Of a stretch of DNA of 13,030 nucleotides, positions 7,757 to 13,030 are shown in pieces. The position numbers and the translations under genes are program-made. Numbering within the stretch: the stretch's first letter is position 1; the number at the start of each line of letters is the position of its first letter. This DNA is from Bacillota bacterium (GTDB lineage: Bacteria; Bacillota; Clostridia; Oscillospirales; Oscillospiraceae): positions 1-13,030 of the forward strand of contig JAEWYA010000162.1 of NCBI GenBank assembly GCA_023395775.1, read 5' to 3'. The notes under the pieces were generated by a model. That model was not told where the DNA came from, did not search any database, and saw nothing but the letters and a program-made list of their open reading frames with translations.

Positions 7757-9046
7757 CTAATTGTCATGGGGGTACTCTGTCTCCCGCACGTAAGGAGCCA
7801 CCTGCCCCAGGACCCGAGGAGCGCACACGGCGGTCACGTCAATGGTTTCCGCGTAGTCCACCTTTTCCACCTTCGCTTCCCGGTACAACATGTCCAGGAG
7901 CCCGCCCTTTTCATAGGGCAGGTGGATGATCACCCGTCGGGCGCCCTTATCCAGCCGCTGGTCAATCAGCTGCAAAAGCTCCTGCACGCCCTCGCCGGTT
8001 TTGGCGGAGATGGTCACCATGTCCTCCCCCCGGGGCAGGATCTCGCCGCCGGACAGGTCGCACTTGTTGAAGACCTCAATGCGGGGAAGGCCACTGGCCC
8101 CAAGCTCCGCCATCAGGTCCTCCACCACCTGAGCCTGCTGCTGCCACTCGGGGTTTGAAACGTCGATGACATGAAGGAGAAGGTCCGCGTATTCCAGTTC
8201 CTCCAGCGTTGCCTTGAACGCCTCCACCAGCTGATGGGGGAGCTTGCGGATAAAGCCGACGGTGTCGCTGAGGACCACGTCCTGCGTATCGCTGACCGTT
8301 AAAAGTCGGCTGGTGGTGTCCAGCGTGTCGAACAGGCGGTTGGTGGCGGGAATGGACGCCCCGGTGAGCTGATTCAGCAGTGTGGATTTGCCCGCATTGG
8401 TATAGCCCACGATCGCCACCACGGGAATCTCATTCTTTCGCCGCTGCTGACGCTGGGTACTACGGACCCGCCGCACGTCGTCCAGGTCGGAGCGGAGCTT
8501 GTCGATCTTTTTGTGGATCAGCCGCCGGTCGGTTTCGAGCTGCGTCTCGCCGGGGCCCTTGGAACCAATGGCGCCCTTGCCGCTGGTTCCGCCCTGCCGC
8601 TCCAGATGGGTCCACATGCCCGTCAGGCGGGGGAGGAGGTACTGATATTCCGCCAGCTCCACCTGTAAGCGGCCTTCCTTTGTCTTGGCGCGCTGGGCAA
8701 AAATGTCCAGAATCAGGCCGCAGCGGTCCAGAACCTGAATACCCAAAAGCTCGGTCAGAACCCGCTGCTGAGAAGGGGACAGGTCGTTGTCAAAAATGAC
8801 CATGGTGGCTCCCTCATTCTCGCAGTAGAGCTGCACCTCGGCCACCTTCCCCTCGCCGATAAAAGTACGGGGGTCGGGTTTCTCCCGGTTTTGAATGATG
8901 ATGCCCTCTGTTTCTCCTCCGGCAGTCTCCACCAGAGCGGACAATTCCTCCATGGTGGACTCGTCAGCGTTTTCGTCCTTATTCAGCACCGGTGAGTTCA
9001 GCCCCACCAATACCACTTTATCTCGAATTTCGTTTGTCTCCTGCAT
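7757..9046 (-). CDS. hflX: GTPase HflX
   Basis: Ribosome-associated GTPase of the OBG-HflX group that splits or rescues 70S ribosomes under stress. The 429-residue protein has the N-terminal HflX domain with FIGEGKVAE (62-70) and FDNDLSPSQQR (85-95), and the linker helix ending in GPGETQLETDRR (164-175). The G domain follows with G1 GYTNAGKST (214-222), switch region DTLDTTSR (240-247), G3 DTVGF (261-265), G4 NKCD (327-330) and G5 SAKTG (347-351). All GTPase motifs are intact. AAGGAG precedes the ATG at 9046 with a short spacing of about 4 bases. It lies 25 bases after the flavin-reductase-like gene and abuts yigZ, so the three are probably one transcript. Confidence 0.96.
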   Translation of the reverse strand: MQETNEIRDKVVLVGLNSPVLNKDENADESTMEELSALVETAGGETEGIIIQNREKPDPRTFIGEGKVAEVQLYCENEGATMVIFDNDLSPSQQRVLTELLGIQVLDRCGLILDIFAQRAKTKEGRLQVELAEYQYLLPRLTGMWTHLERQGGTSGKGAIGSKGPGETQLETDRRLIHKKIDKLRSDLDDVRRVRSTQRQQRRKNEIPVVAIVGYTNAGKSTLLNQLTGASIPATNRLFDTLDTTSRLLTVSDTQDVVLSDTVGFIRKLPHQLVEAFKATLEELEYADLLLHVIDVSNPEWQQQAQVVEDLMAELGASGLPRIEVFNKCDLSGGEILPRGEDMVTISAKTGEGVQELLQLIDQRLDKGARRVIIHLPYEKGGLLDMLYREAKVEKVDYAETIDVTAVCAPRVLGQVAPYVRETEYPHDN

Positions 9047-9071
9047 AAATCTCCTTTTCCGCTATTGGCGG

Positions 9072-9578
9072 TTATGCGTGATAAGCCTCCACGACCTCGC
9101 CGATATACATCCGGTGCCAGTCGCCCTCCTTGTAAAAGGGGGCCGCCGCGTCATGATCGATCACAAACTCCGGCTTCATGTCCTGCGCGTACAGCTTCCG
9201 GCACACCAGCACCAGCTCCGCCTCGTCGAAAAATGGGGCATCGCCCGTGCCATAGCACACCGTCAGGCCGCAGGAGGAAATTTTGTCCATGTCTCGGCCA
9301 CTCTTGGTTCCGCACAGGCGCAGGGCGTCTTTGAGGTTCTCCGGCAAGATGGACACGGTAAAATAGTCGTGGGACTCCACAAATTGAAAGGTATAACGCG
9401 ACTGCCGCACGTACACCGTGCAAACAGGCTTCTGCCAAAGTTCTCCCAGGCCGCCCCAGCCGATGGTCATGGTGTTGCAGGCAGTCCGGTCCCCTGCGGT
9501 CAGCAGAGGAGTCCGCTCGGTGAACAGGCGGAACGCTTCCAAGGAAAGGTCCTTGGGGTTAACAGCTTTCAGGCGCAT
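9072..9578 (-). CDS. Flavin reductase-like FMN-binding split-barrel protein
   Basis: A 168-residue protein resembling the flavin reductase-like domain family (flavoredoxin/FMN-binding split barrel). Features: LLTAGDRTACNTMTIGWGGLG (25-45), then WQKPVCTVYVRQSRYTFQFV (48-67), FTVSILPE (73-80) and a C-terminal IGEVVEAY strand, the normal arrangement of these single-domain proteins. The NTMTIGWGGLGELW segment corresponds to the flavin-phosphate loop. The electron partner and substrate are not evident. The open frame extends about 90 codons upstream, but the true start is ATG 9578: AAAGGAG lies 9 bases before it, a promoter lies at 9616-9644, and the upstream extension runs through the rpmE terminator. 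It is the first gene of the operon with hflX and yigZ. Confidence 0.88.
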   Translation of the reverse strand: MRLKAVNPKDLSLEAFRLFTERTPLLTAGDRTACNTMTIGWGGLGELWQKPVCTVYVRQSRYTFQFVESHDYFTVSILPENLKDALRLCGTKSGRDMDKISSCGLTVCYGTGDAPFFDEAELVLVCRKLYAQDMKPEFVIDHDAAAPFYKEGDWHRMYIGEVVEAYHA

Positions 9579-9615
9579 GGCAATCGTCTCCTTTAATGTT
9601 AAACATAGCGATATT

Positions 9616-9644
9616 ATTATATCCGCTCCGCCGGAAATTGTAAA
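9616..9644 (-). promoter_or_regulatory. Promoter of the flavin reductase-hflX-yigZ operon
   Basis: Minus strand: TTTACA (9644-9639), 17 bases, then TATAAT (9621-9616), a consensus -10. Expected start is near 9609, giving a short leader of about 30 bases that contains the AAAGGAG ribosome-binding site. Confidence 0.85.
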
Positions 9645-9661
9645 GCGGGCGAATACGCGCA

Positions 9662-9693
9662 AAAACCCCGTATCCTCACGGATACGGGGTTTT
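9662..9693. terminator. Terminator after rpmE
   Basis: Perfect 14-bp stem AAAACCCCGTATCC / GGATACGGGGTTTT with a 4-base loop. On the minus strand it is followed by a run of T, ending rpmE before the next promoter. The symmetry means it could also work on the plus strand. Confidence 0.9.
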
Positions 9694-9711
9694 GTGAACG
9701 TGTCAGCGGAC

Positions 9712-9915
9712 TTACTTGTCCAGACCGAACTTCTTATTGAACTTGGCCACGCGTCCGCCGGTATCGACCAGCTTCTGCTTGCCCGTAAAGAAGGGGTGAC
9801 ACTTAGAGCAGACTTCCACCTTGATATTCTTCTTGGTAGAACCTGTCTCAATCACATTACCGCAGGCGCAAGTAATAGTAGTCTGCTGATAATCGGGATG
9901 GATTCCTTCCTTCAT
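9712..9915 (-). CDS. rpmE: 50S ribosomal protein L31, zinc-binding form
   Basis: Component of the large ribosomal subunit, located at the subunit interface. The 67-residue protein is full length and begins MKEGIHPDYQ. It has the CxC and CxxC zinc ligands (Cys16, Cys18, Cys36, Cys39), so it is the zinc-containing C+ paralogue rather than the zinc-free form used during zinc starvation. It ends with the usual basic GGRVAKFNKKFG tail. An AGAGGTG ribosome-binding site lies about 10 bases before the ATG. The gene has its own promoter (9981-10009) and terminator (9662-9693), so it is a single-gene unit. No Zur-like operator is apparent. Confidence 0.98.
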   Translation of the reverse strand: MKEGIHPDYQQTTITCACGNVIETGSTKKNIKVEVCSKCHPFFTGKQKLVDTGGRVAKFNKKFGLDK

Positions 9916-9980
9916 TGCTCGTGTTCACCTCTTTCGATCCTATTGATTCTAATAAATGCCCTCTCACGAAGGCACAAGTT

Positions 9981-10009
9981 AGTTTAACACAGTTTTTTGA
10001 GTATTGCAA
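9981..10009 (-). promoter_or_regulatory. Promoter of rpmE
   Basis: Minus strand: TTGCAA (10009-10004), 17 bases, then TAAACT (9986-9981). Expected start is about 60 bases before the rpmE start codon. Confidence 0.78.
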
Positions 10010-10204
10010 GGATTATTTAAGAAAATTTGTAAAAAGCAGATGCCTGAGCTTTTTAACGTACCTGGGGCATAAAAGCCGGAGCGGGGAGCAATCATTGACG
10101 GAAGAGACAAATTCAAGCTGAAATTTTTGTTAGAGCCGCTGCTGGACCGTGCGCTTTTTACAAAGGATTAACAGGAGCTTTGAGGGCTTTTGCAGCCGCT
10201 GAAC

Positions 10205-10222
10205 AGCGTTCAACGCTATAAT
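10205..10222 (+). promoter_or_regulatory. -10 element with adjoining palindrome before the PH-domain gene
   Basis: TATAAT at 10217-10222 is a consensus -10, but no acceptable -35 lies 16-18 bases upstream. Instead a perfect 13-base palindrome, AGCGTT-C-AACGCT (10205-10217), abuts and overlaps the -10, as an operator or activator site would. The promoter call is therefore provisional. Confidence 0.42.
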
Positions 10223-10294
10223 AACATATATAGAGACCAGTGGGCAGAGTCGGAAAAAGCCTGCCTGTTGAACGGTCGGAAAAAGGAGAGAAGC

Positions 10295-10873
10295 ATGATG
10301 GAAAAGGAACTGAATGGATATCTGCGGAATGGCGAGACTGTCCGCTGGAGTGGGAGCACTGCGCCGTTCCCTCTGCTGGGCGAGCGGACGAGGGAGCAGA
10401 TTATTTTCAAATGGGTGGCTACGGCCGCGTGTGCCTGTGCATTGCTTTGGGTCTACTGCAGACGGAGCGATGCTCCCAGCGCAAAGTTTATCACGCTGGT
10501 AGTGATTTTGGCGGCGATCGTGATCGTGACGCCTTGGCTGGAGCAGCGGAGTATCATGGGACAAAAGTACTTTATCACCAGTCAGAGAGCGATCTTTCTC
10601 ACCCGGGACAAGAGTATGTATTATATGGAGCTTGGGCAGATCGACAGCGTGAAACGGGTGAGCCTCCACGGAGAGGCCGATACATTGGTGCTGGGCAGCG
10701 CTATTTTTGAGGACATTCGCCGTCAGCTGCGCTGGAGAGCGAGCCATCCCAAGACGAATCTCCAGAGTCAGGACGGACAGGACCGGGCAATGGGGCTGGT
10801 TTTCTATGGGATTCGGGGCGCGGACATTGCTGAGATGCTGCTTCAGAAGCCGGCAGTAGCCGAAACTGTATAA
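10295..10873 (+). CDS. Membrane protein with bacterial PH-like domain
   Basis: A 192-residue protein with a short cytoplasmic N-terminus, two hydrophobic helices (about 39-56 and 64-82) separated by a short loop, and a C-terminal soluble domain (about 88-186). The domain begins KYFITSQRAIFLTRDKSMYYMELGQIDSVKRV, the pattern of bacterial PH domains (bPH2, YdbS/YdbT-like): a Y-x-[IVL]-T-x-x-R strand, a second strand, then a short turn and the central strand pair. The last helix is IRGADIAEMLLQ. Two helices followed by one PH domain is a common single-module form; its function is unknown. The start ATG 10295 has AAAGGAG about 8 bases upstream; a second ATG follows immediately. The frame is open 35 codons further upstream through the candidate promoter, so those codons are probably not translated. 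Confidence 0.82.
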   Translation: MMEKELNGYLRNGETVRWSGSTAPFPLLGERTREQIIFKWVATAACACALLWVYCRRSDAPSAKFITLVVILAAIVIVTPWLEQRSIMGQKYFITSQRAIFLTRDKSMYYMELGQIDSVKRVSLHGEADTLVLGSAIFEDIRRQLRWRASHPKTNLQSQDGQDRAMGLVFYGIRGADIAEMLLQKPAVAETV

Positions 10874-10885
10874 ATATATAACAGG

Positions 10886-10925
10886 AATACGCGCGGCGGA
10901 GAACTTCCGCCGCGCGTATTTTGTT
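10886..10925 (+). terminator. Terminator after the PH-domain gene
   Basis: Perfect 15-bp GC-rich stem (10886-10900 with 10906-10920, core CGCGCGGCGG) and a 5-base loop, followed by TTGTT after TATT. The A-rich left end means it may also stop minus-strand transcripts coming from the gene at 10968. Confidence 0.88.
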
Positions 10926-10967
10926 AGGAATGCTGCGCTTCCGGCGGCTAAAGTCGTTTTCCTGCCG

Positions 10968-12122
10968 CTATTTCAGAATATTCCGGATGGCCCGCAAACA
11001 GAGTTCCACTTCCTCCGCAGTGTTTTCTGGCCCGAAGGAGAACCGGACCGTGCCTTGAGGAAAGGTACCCAGCGTCTTGTGGGCACGGGGAGCGCAGTGC
11101 AGCCCCACCCGGGTCATGACTCCAGCCTCTTGCTCCAGGGCATAGGCCAGCTCCGCGTTGTCTGCGGGGGAGAAGTCCACGCTAACGACCCCCAGACGCT
11201 CTGCCAGTCGGGTTTGGTCGGAAATACCTGCGACTTTTGCGCTTGAAATTCCGGAAAGTCCATGCAAGAATTGGGAAGTCAACTCCATCTCAAGCCGATA
11301 GGCCGCCTGTGTGCCATTTTCAAGCGCCAGCAGCGCCTGTCTTAAGCCGATGATGGCGGGGAGGGGCAGAGTGCCGCTCTCAAACTTGTCCGGCAGGAAT
11401 TCTGGCTGCTCCTCAGAGTCCGAACGGGAGCCGGTACCGCCCTCAATCACCGGGCGCATCGCCGCCGCCAGCCGAGGCGTGACCAGAAAACCGCCCACCC
11501 CCTGAGGTCCTCGCAGGCTTTTGTGACCGGGGAAGGCCAGAAAATCAATACCCATGCGTTCCATGTCGATTGGATAAATCCCGGCGGTCTGCGCCGCGTC
11601 CACCGCGAACCAGACGCCCTTTTCCCGGCAGAGCGCGCCAATCTCGCCCACGGGCAGGATTGTGCCGCAGACATTGGAGGCATGGGTACAGAGTACCGCC
11701 TTGGTGTTGCTTTTAAAGCAGGCCCGGACCGTCTCCGGGTCCAGCGTTCCACCCGGTGCGCAACGGGCCGCGCTGACCTCCACGCCTGTCTGAGACAGCG
11801 TGTACAGAGGGCGCATCACTGCGTTGTGCTCTATGGAGGAGACGATCACGTGGTCGCCGGGAGAGAGTGTTCCCTTCAAAAACTGATTCAGCGCGGAGGT
11901 GACTCCGCCGGTAAAGCAGACGCAGGCGTCTTTTGGCGCGGAAAATAGCCGTTTCAGCCGCTCCCGGACGTCCAGCACCTGGGCCAGCAGCTCATAGGAC
12001 CGTTCGTATCCGCCCCGGCTGATATTGAAGGCTCCATTTTCAATCAGGTCGGCCATTGCCCGGCCCACGCCGGGGGCTTTGGGAAACGAAGTGGCGGCGT
12101 TGTCAAAATAAATCGTATCCAT
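10968..12122 (-). CDS. Aminotransferase class V, cysteine desulfurase family
   Basis: PLP enzyme of the NifS/SufS type, expected to take sulfur (or selenium) from cysteine (or selenocysteine). The 384-residue protein shows IYFDNAATSFPKAP (4-17), the PLP phosphate-binding FTGGVTSALN (70-79), SSIEHNAV with the stacking histidine (His99), VDAAQTAG with the PLP-contacting aspartate (Asp175), and the Schiff-base lysine in FPGHKSLRGPQG (Lys201). A candidate catalytic cysteine lies in VGLHCAPRAHKTLG (Cys343), and the protein ends with VRFSFGPENTAEEV. The FDNAATSFPKP start and GLHCAPxAH context resemble the stand-alone Firmicutes branch often annotated simply as 'cysteine desulfurase family protein'. 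GGAGG lies 6-7 bases before the ATG. No scaffold gene (iscU/sufU) or tRNA-thiolation gene is adjacent, so its sulfur acceptor is unknown. Confidence 0.92.
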   Translation of the reverse strand: MDTIYFDNAATSFPKAPGVGRAMADLIENGAFNISRGGYERSYELLAQVLDVRERLKRLFSAPKDACVCFTGGVTSALNQFLKGTLSPGDHVIVSSIEHNAVMRPLYTLSQTGVEVSAARCAPGGTLDPETVRACFKSNTKAVLCTHASNVCGTILPVGEIGALCREKGVWFAVDAAQTAGIYPIDMERMGIDFLAFPGHKSLRGPQGVGGFLVTPRLAAAMRPVIEGGTGSRSDSEEQPEFLPDKFESGTLPLPAIIGLRQALLALENGTQAAYRLEMELTSQFLHGLSGISSAKVAGISDQTRLAERLGVVSVDFSPADNAELAYALEQEAGVMTRVGLHCAPRAHKTLGTFPQGTVRFSFGPENTAEEVELCLRAIRNILK

Positions 12123-12152
12123 GGCGTTCCTCCATAAATCGTCGTTATTGCT

Positions 12153-12181
12153 ATCTTAGTATGAATGGTGGAACGGTTCAA
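12153..12181 (-). promoter_or_regulatory. Promoter of the cysteine desulfurase family gene
   Basis: Minus strand: TTGAAC (12181-12176), 17 bases, then TAAGAT (12158-12153). Expected start is near 12146, about 24 bases before the start codon, with GGAGG between. Confidence 0.75.
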
Positions 12182-12228
12182 TCGGCGGATGGAATTACAG
12201 CAAATCATATATTGAAAAAAACGATGAA

Positions 12229-12474
12229 CTACTGACTACGACAGCCTTCCAAAAGCTGACTAACCGCTGATTTAATCGTAGGTGGGTCGATCTCATCAAG
12301 CCGCATGATTTCAGCGCGAGAGGTCGGACCGACTCCAGAGGGCCTGGATTGCCATACAGGACCAAAGGGGAAGTACTGTCACGGCTCTACGAATTTAAAG
12401 AAAAGTGAGGCAGGTAATATCCATTCTGTGTGCAAAGTTGGGAAGACGAATGTACTGAGCACGTTTTTTTGCAT
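12229..12474 (-). pseudogene. Interrupted short reading frame, possible gene remnant
   Basis: From an ATG at 12474, with AGGAGG only 2 bases before it, the minus strand reads 31 codons to a TGA at 12381-12379. The same frame then continues for 49 codons to a TAG at 12231-12229. The second part contains a helix-like stretch, EIMRLDEIDPPTIKSAVSQL. I do not recognise either half. It could be a decayed small gene or a chance open frame; the ribosome-binding spacing is too short for efficient translation. No SECIS-like hairpin was evident after the TGA. Confidence 0.2.
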
Positions 12475-12741
12475 ATCCTCCTGAGACTCGAAAAATTATA
12501 TACACGACGAATATCATGGAAGCCTAAATCGGCAGTGCCGTCAGATTACGAACAACAAGCCCGGTTTAACCAGCAAGGATTCACTTCGGCGGATACCAGG
12601 GATTGGCAGACCTCGTCCCTTGCATAACTTACTTTGTCTTATCTACGCGACCCAGATCATTCCTAATTATACCCGTCGGCGCTATGTGATGATAAGGCAA
12701 CAGCGGATTGTAAATGTTAGGGGCATTGAGGAGTTTTCACT

Positions 12742-12784
12742 AAAAAGGTCCCGCCATCCTATCGGATGGCGGGACCTTTCTTGT
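12742..12784. terminator. Terminator after etfA
   Basis: Perfect 16-bp stem AAAGGTCCCGCCATCC / GGATGGCGGGACCTTT with a TATC loop (12744-12779). On the minus strand five T residues follow, ending the etf transcript about 17 bases after the etfA stop. The plus-strand tail TTTCTTGTT could also support termination. Confidence 0.9.
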
Positions 12785-12800
12785 TGCTACGGTATTTTTC

Positions 12801-13030
12801 TTATTTCGCGGCCTTGGCGGCGCGGATGGCCTCGGTGAGCATGGGGGCAACCTTGAACAGGTCGCCGCAGATGCCGTAGTCCGCGATCTCGAAGATGGGA
12901 GCGGTATCATTCTTGTTCACCGCGATGATGCACTCGGAATCCTGCATACCGGCCTTGTGCTGGATGGCGCCGGAGATGCCCAGAGCGATATACACCTTGG
13001 GGTGCACGGTCTTGCCGGTCTGGCCAACCT
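12801..13030 (-). CDS. etfA: Electron transfer flavoprotein alpha subunit, C-terminal part
   Basis: Only the last 75 residues are in the window; the gene continues beyond the right edge. They are the end of the EtfA FAD-binding domain: VGQTGKTVHPKVYIALGISG, AIQHKAGMQ, ECIIAVNKNDTAPIFEIADYGICGDLF and a short Lys/Ala-rich tail. EtfA binds FAD with EtfB and passes electrons between acyl-CoA dehydrogenase and ferredoxin or membrane acceptors. In anaerobic clostridia it is commonly part of the butyryl-CoA (bcd-etfBA) or lactate bifurcation systems, but the partner genes lie outside this window. The terminator directly downstream suggests it is the last gene of its transcript. Confidence 0.95.
   Translation of the reverse strand, partial: VGQTGKTVHPKVYIALGISGAIQHKAGMQDSECIIAVNKNDTAPIFEIADYGICGDLFKVAPMLTEAIRAAKAAK

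Larger units (their letters stand above)
9916..10294. other. Intergenic region between divergent rpmE and the PH-domain gene
   Basis: Holds the rpmE promoter on the left and the control region of the PH-domain gene on the right (separate entries). The middle (about 10020-10190) contains a plus-strand open stretch from about 10071 to the TAA at 10168-10170, with protein-like codon use but no start codon or ribosome-binding site that I trust. It may be a remnant or chance. Nothing else is evident. Confidence 0.4.
12123..12800. other. Long intergenic region, no convincing gene
   Basis: About 680 bases between the desulfurase gene and etfA. It contains the desulfurase promoter on the left and the etfA terminator on the right. 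In between I see only short frames on both strands, including an interrupted minus-strand frame (separate entry). No tRNA cloverleaf, inverted-repeat ends of an insertion sequence or repeat array was found by eye. Confidence 0.6.

Noticed and set aside
9579..9851. Upstream extension of the flavin-reductase frame to a 259-residue protein
   Set aside because: The extra segment runs through the rpmE gene, its terminator and a consensus promoter, and the ATG at 9578 has a good ribosome-binding site.
12160..12200. Sequence resembling a tRNA T-arm (GGTTCAATC)
   Set aside because: No acceptor stem, D-arm or anticodon arm can be placed around it. The same bases form the -35 of the desulfurase promoter.
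12430..12838. Plus-strand frames at 12430-12627 and 12620-12838
   Set aside because: They lack ribosome-binding sites and recognisable motifs. The second runs through the etfA terminator and antisense into etfA.

Overview
The window looks like a chromosomal segment from a moderately GC-rich gut Clostridia, probably an Oscillospiraceae/Flavonifractor-type butyrate producer. This rests on strong AGGAGG ribosome-binding sites, a Gram-positive type Orn/Lys/Arg decarboxylase, the Campylobacter/Vibrio-style carboxy(nor)spermidine route, a GerMN lipoprotein and a butyrate-pathway type EtfA. The genus is inferred from style; no rRNA or other marker is present.

Layout from left to right. (1) Positions 1-4574, minus strand: a four-gene polyamine operon transcribed speA > speE > carboxynorspermidine synthase > nspC, with nspC cut by the left edge. 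(2) Positions 4601-4975: an AT-rich, hairpin-rich leader with a near-consensus promoter (TTGACA-N17-TAAAAT) at its start and an intrinsic terminator directly before the speA ribosome-binding site. This is either a termination-controlled leader or an independent small RNA, and it is the most interesting unexplained element here. (3) Positions 5059-6108 (minus) and 6433-6906 (plus): a GerMN-domain lipoprotein and a small, possibly DUF1874-like protein, divergent, with a promoter decorated by three TTGCGCAA palindromes. (4) Positions 7112-9578, minus: operon of a flavin-reductase-fold protein, the ribosome-associated GTPase HflX and a YigZ/IMPACT protein. It converges with region 3 on a bidirectional terminator. 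(5) rpmE (L31, minus) and a divergent PH-domain membrane protein (plus). (6) A cysteine-desulfurase-family aminotransferase (minus). (7) About 680 bases without a convincing gene. (8) The C-terminal end of etfA (minus), entering from the right.

How the genes work together: the operon would decarboxylate a basic amino acid to a diamine (or agmatine), then extend it by two possible chemistries. SpeE transfers an aminopropyl group from decarboxylated SAM. The synthase/NspC pair uses aspartate semialdehyde and then decarboxylates. No speD, the source of decarboxylated SAM, is visible. The other genes are housekeeping (rpmE, hflX, yigZ, etfA) or of unknown role. I saw no tRNA, rRNA, CRISPR array, insertion sequence or prophage gene.
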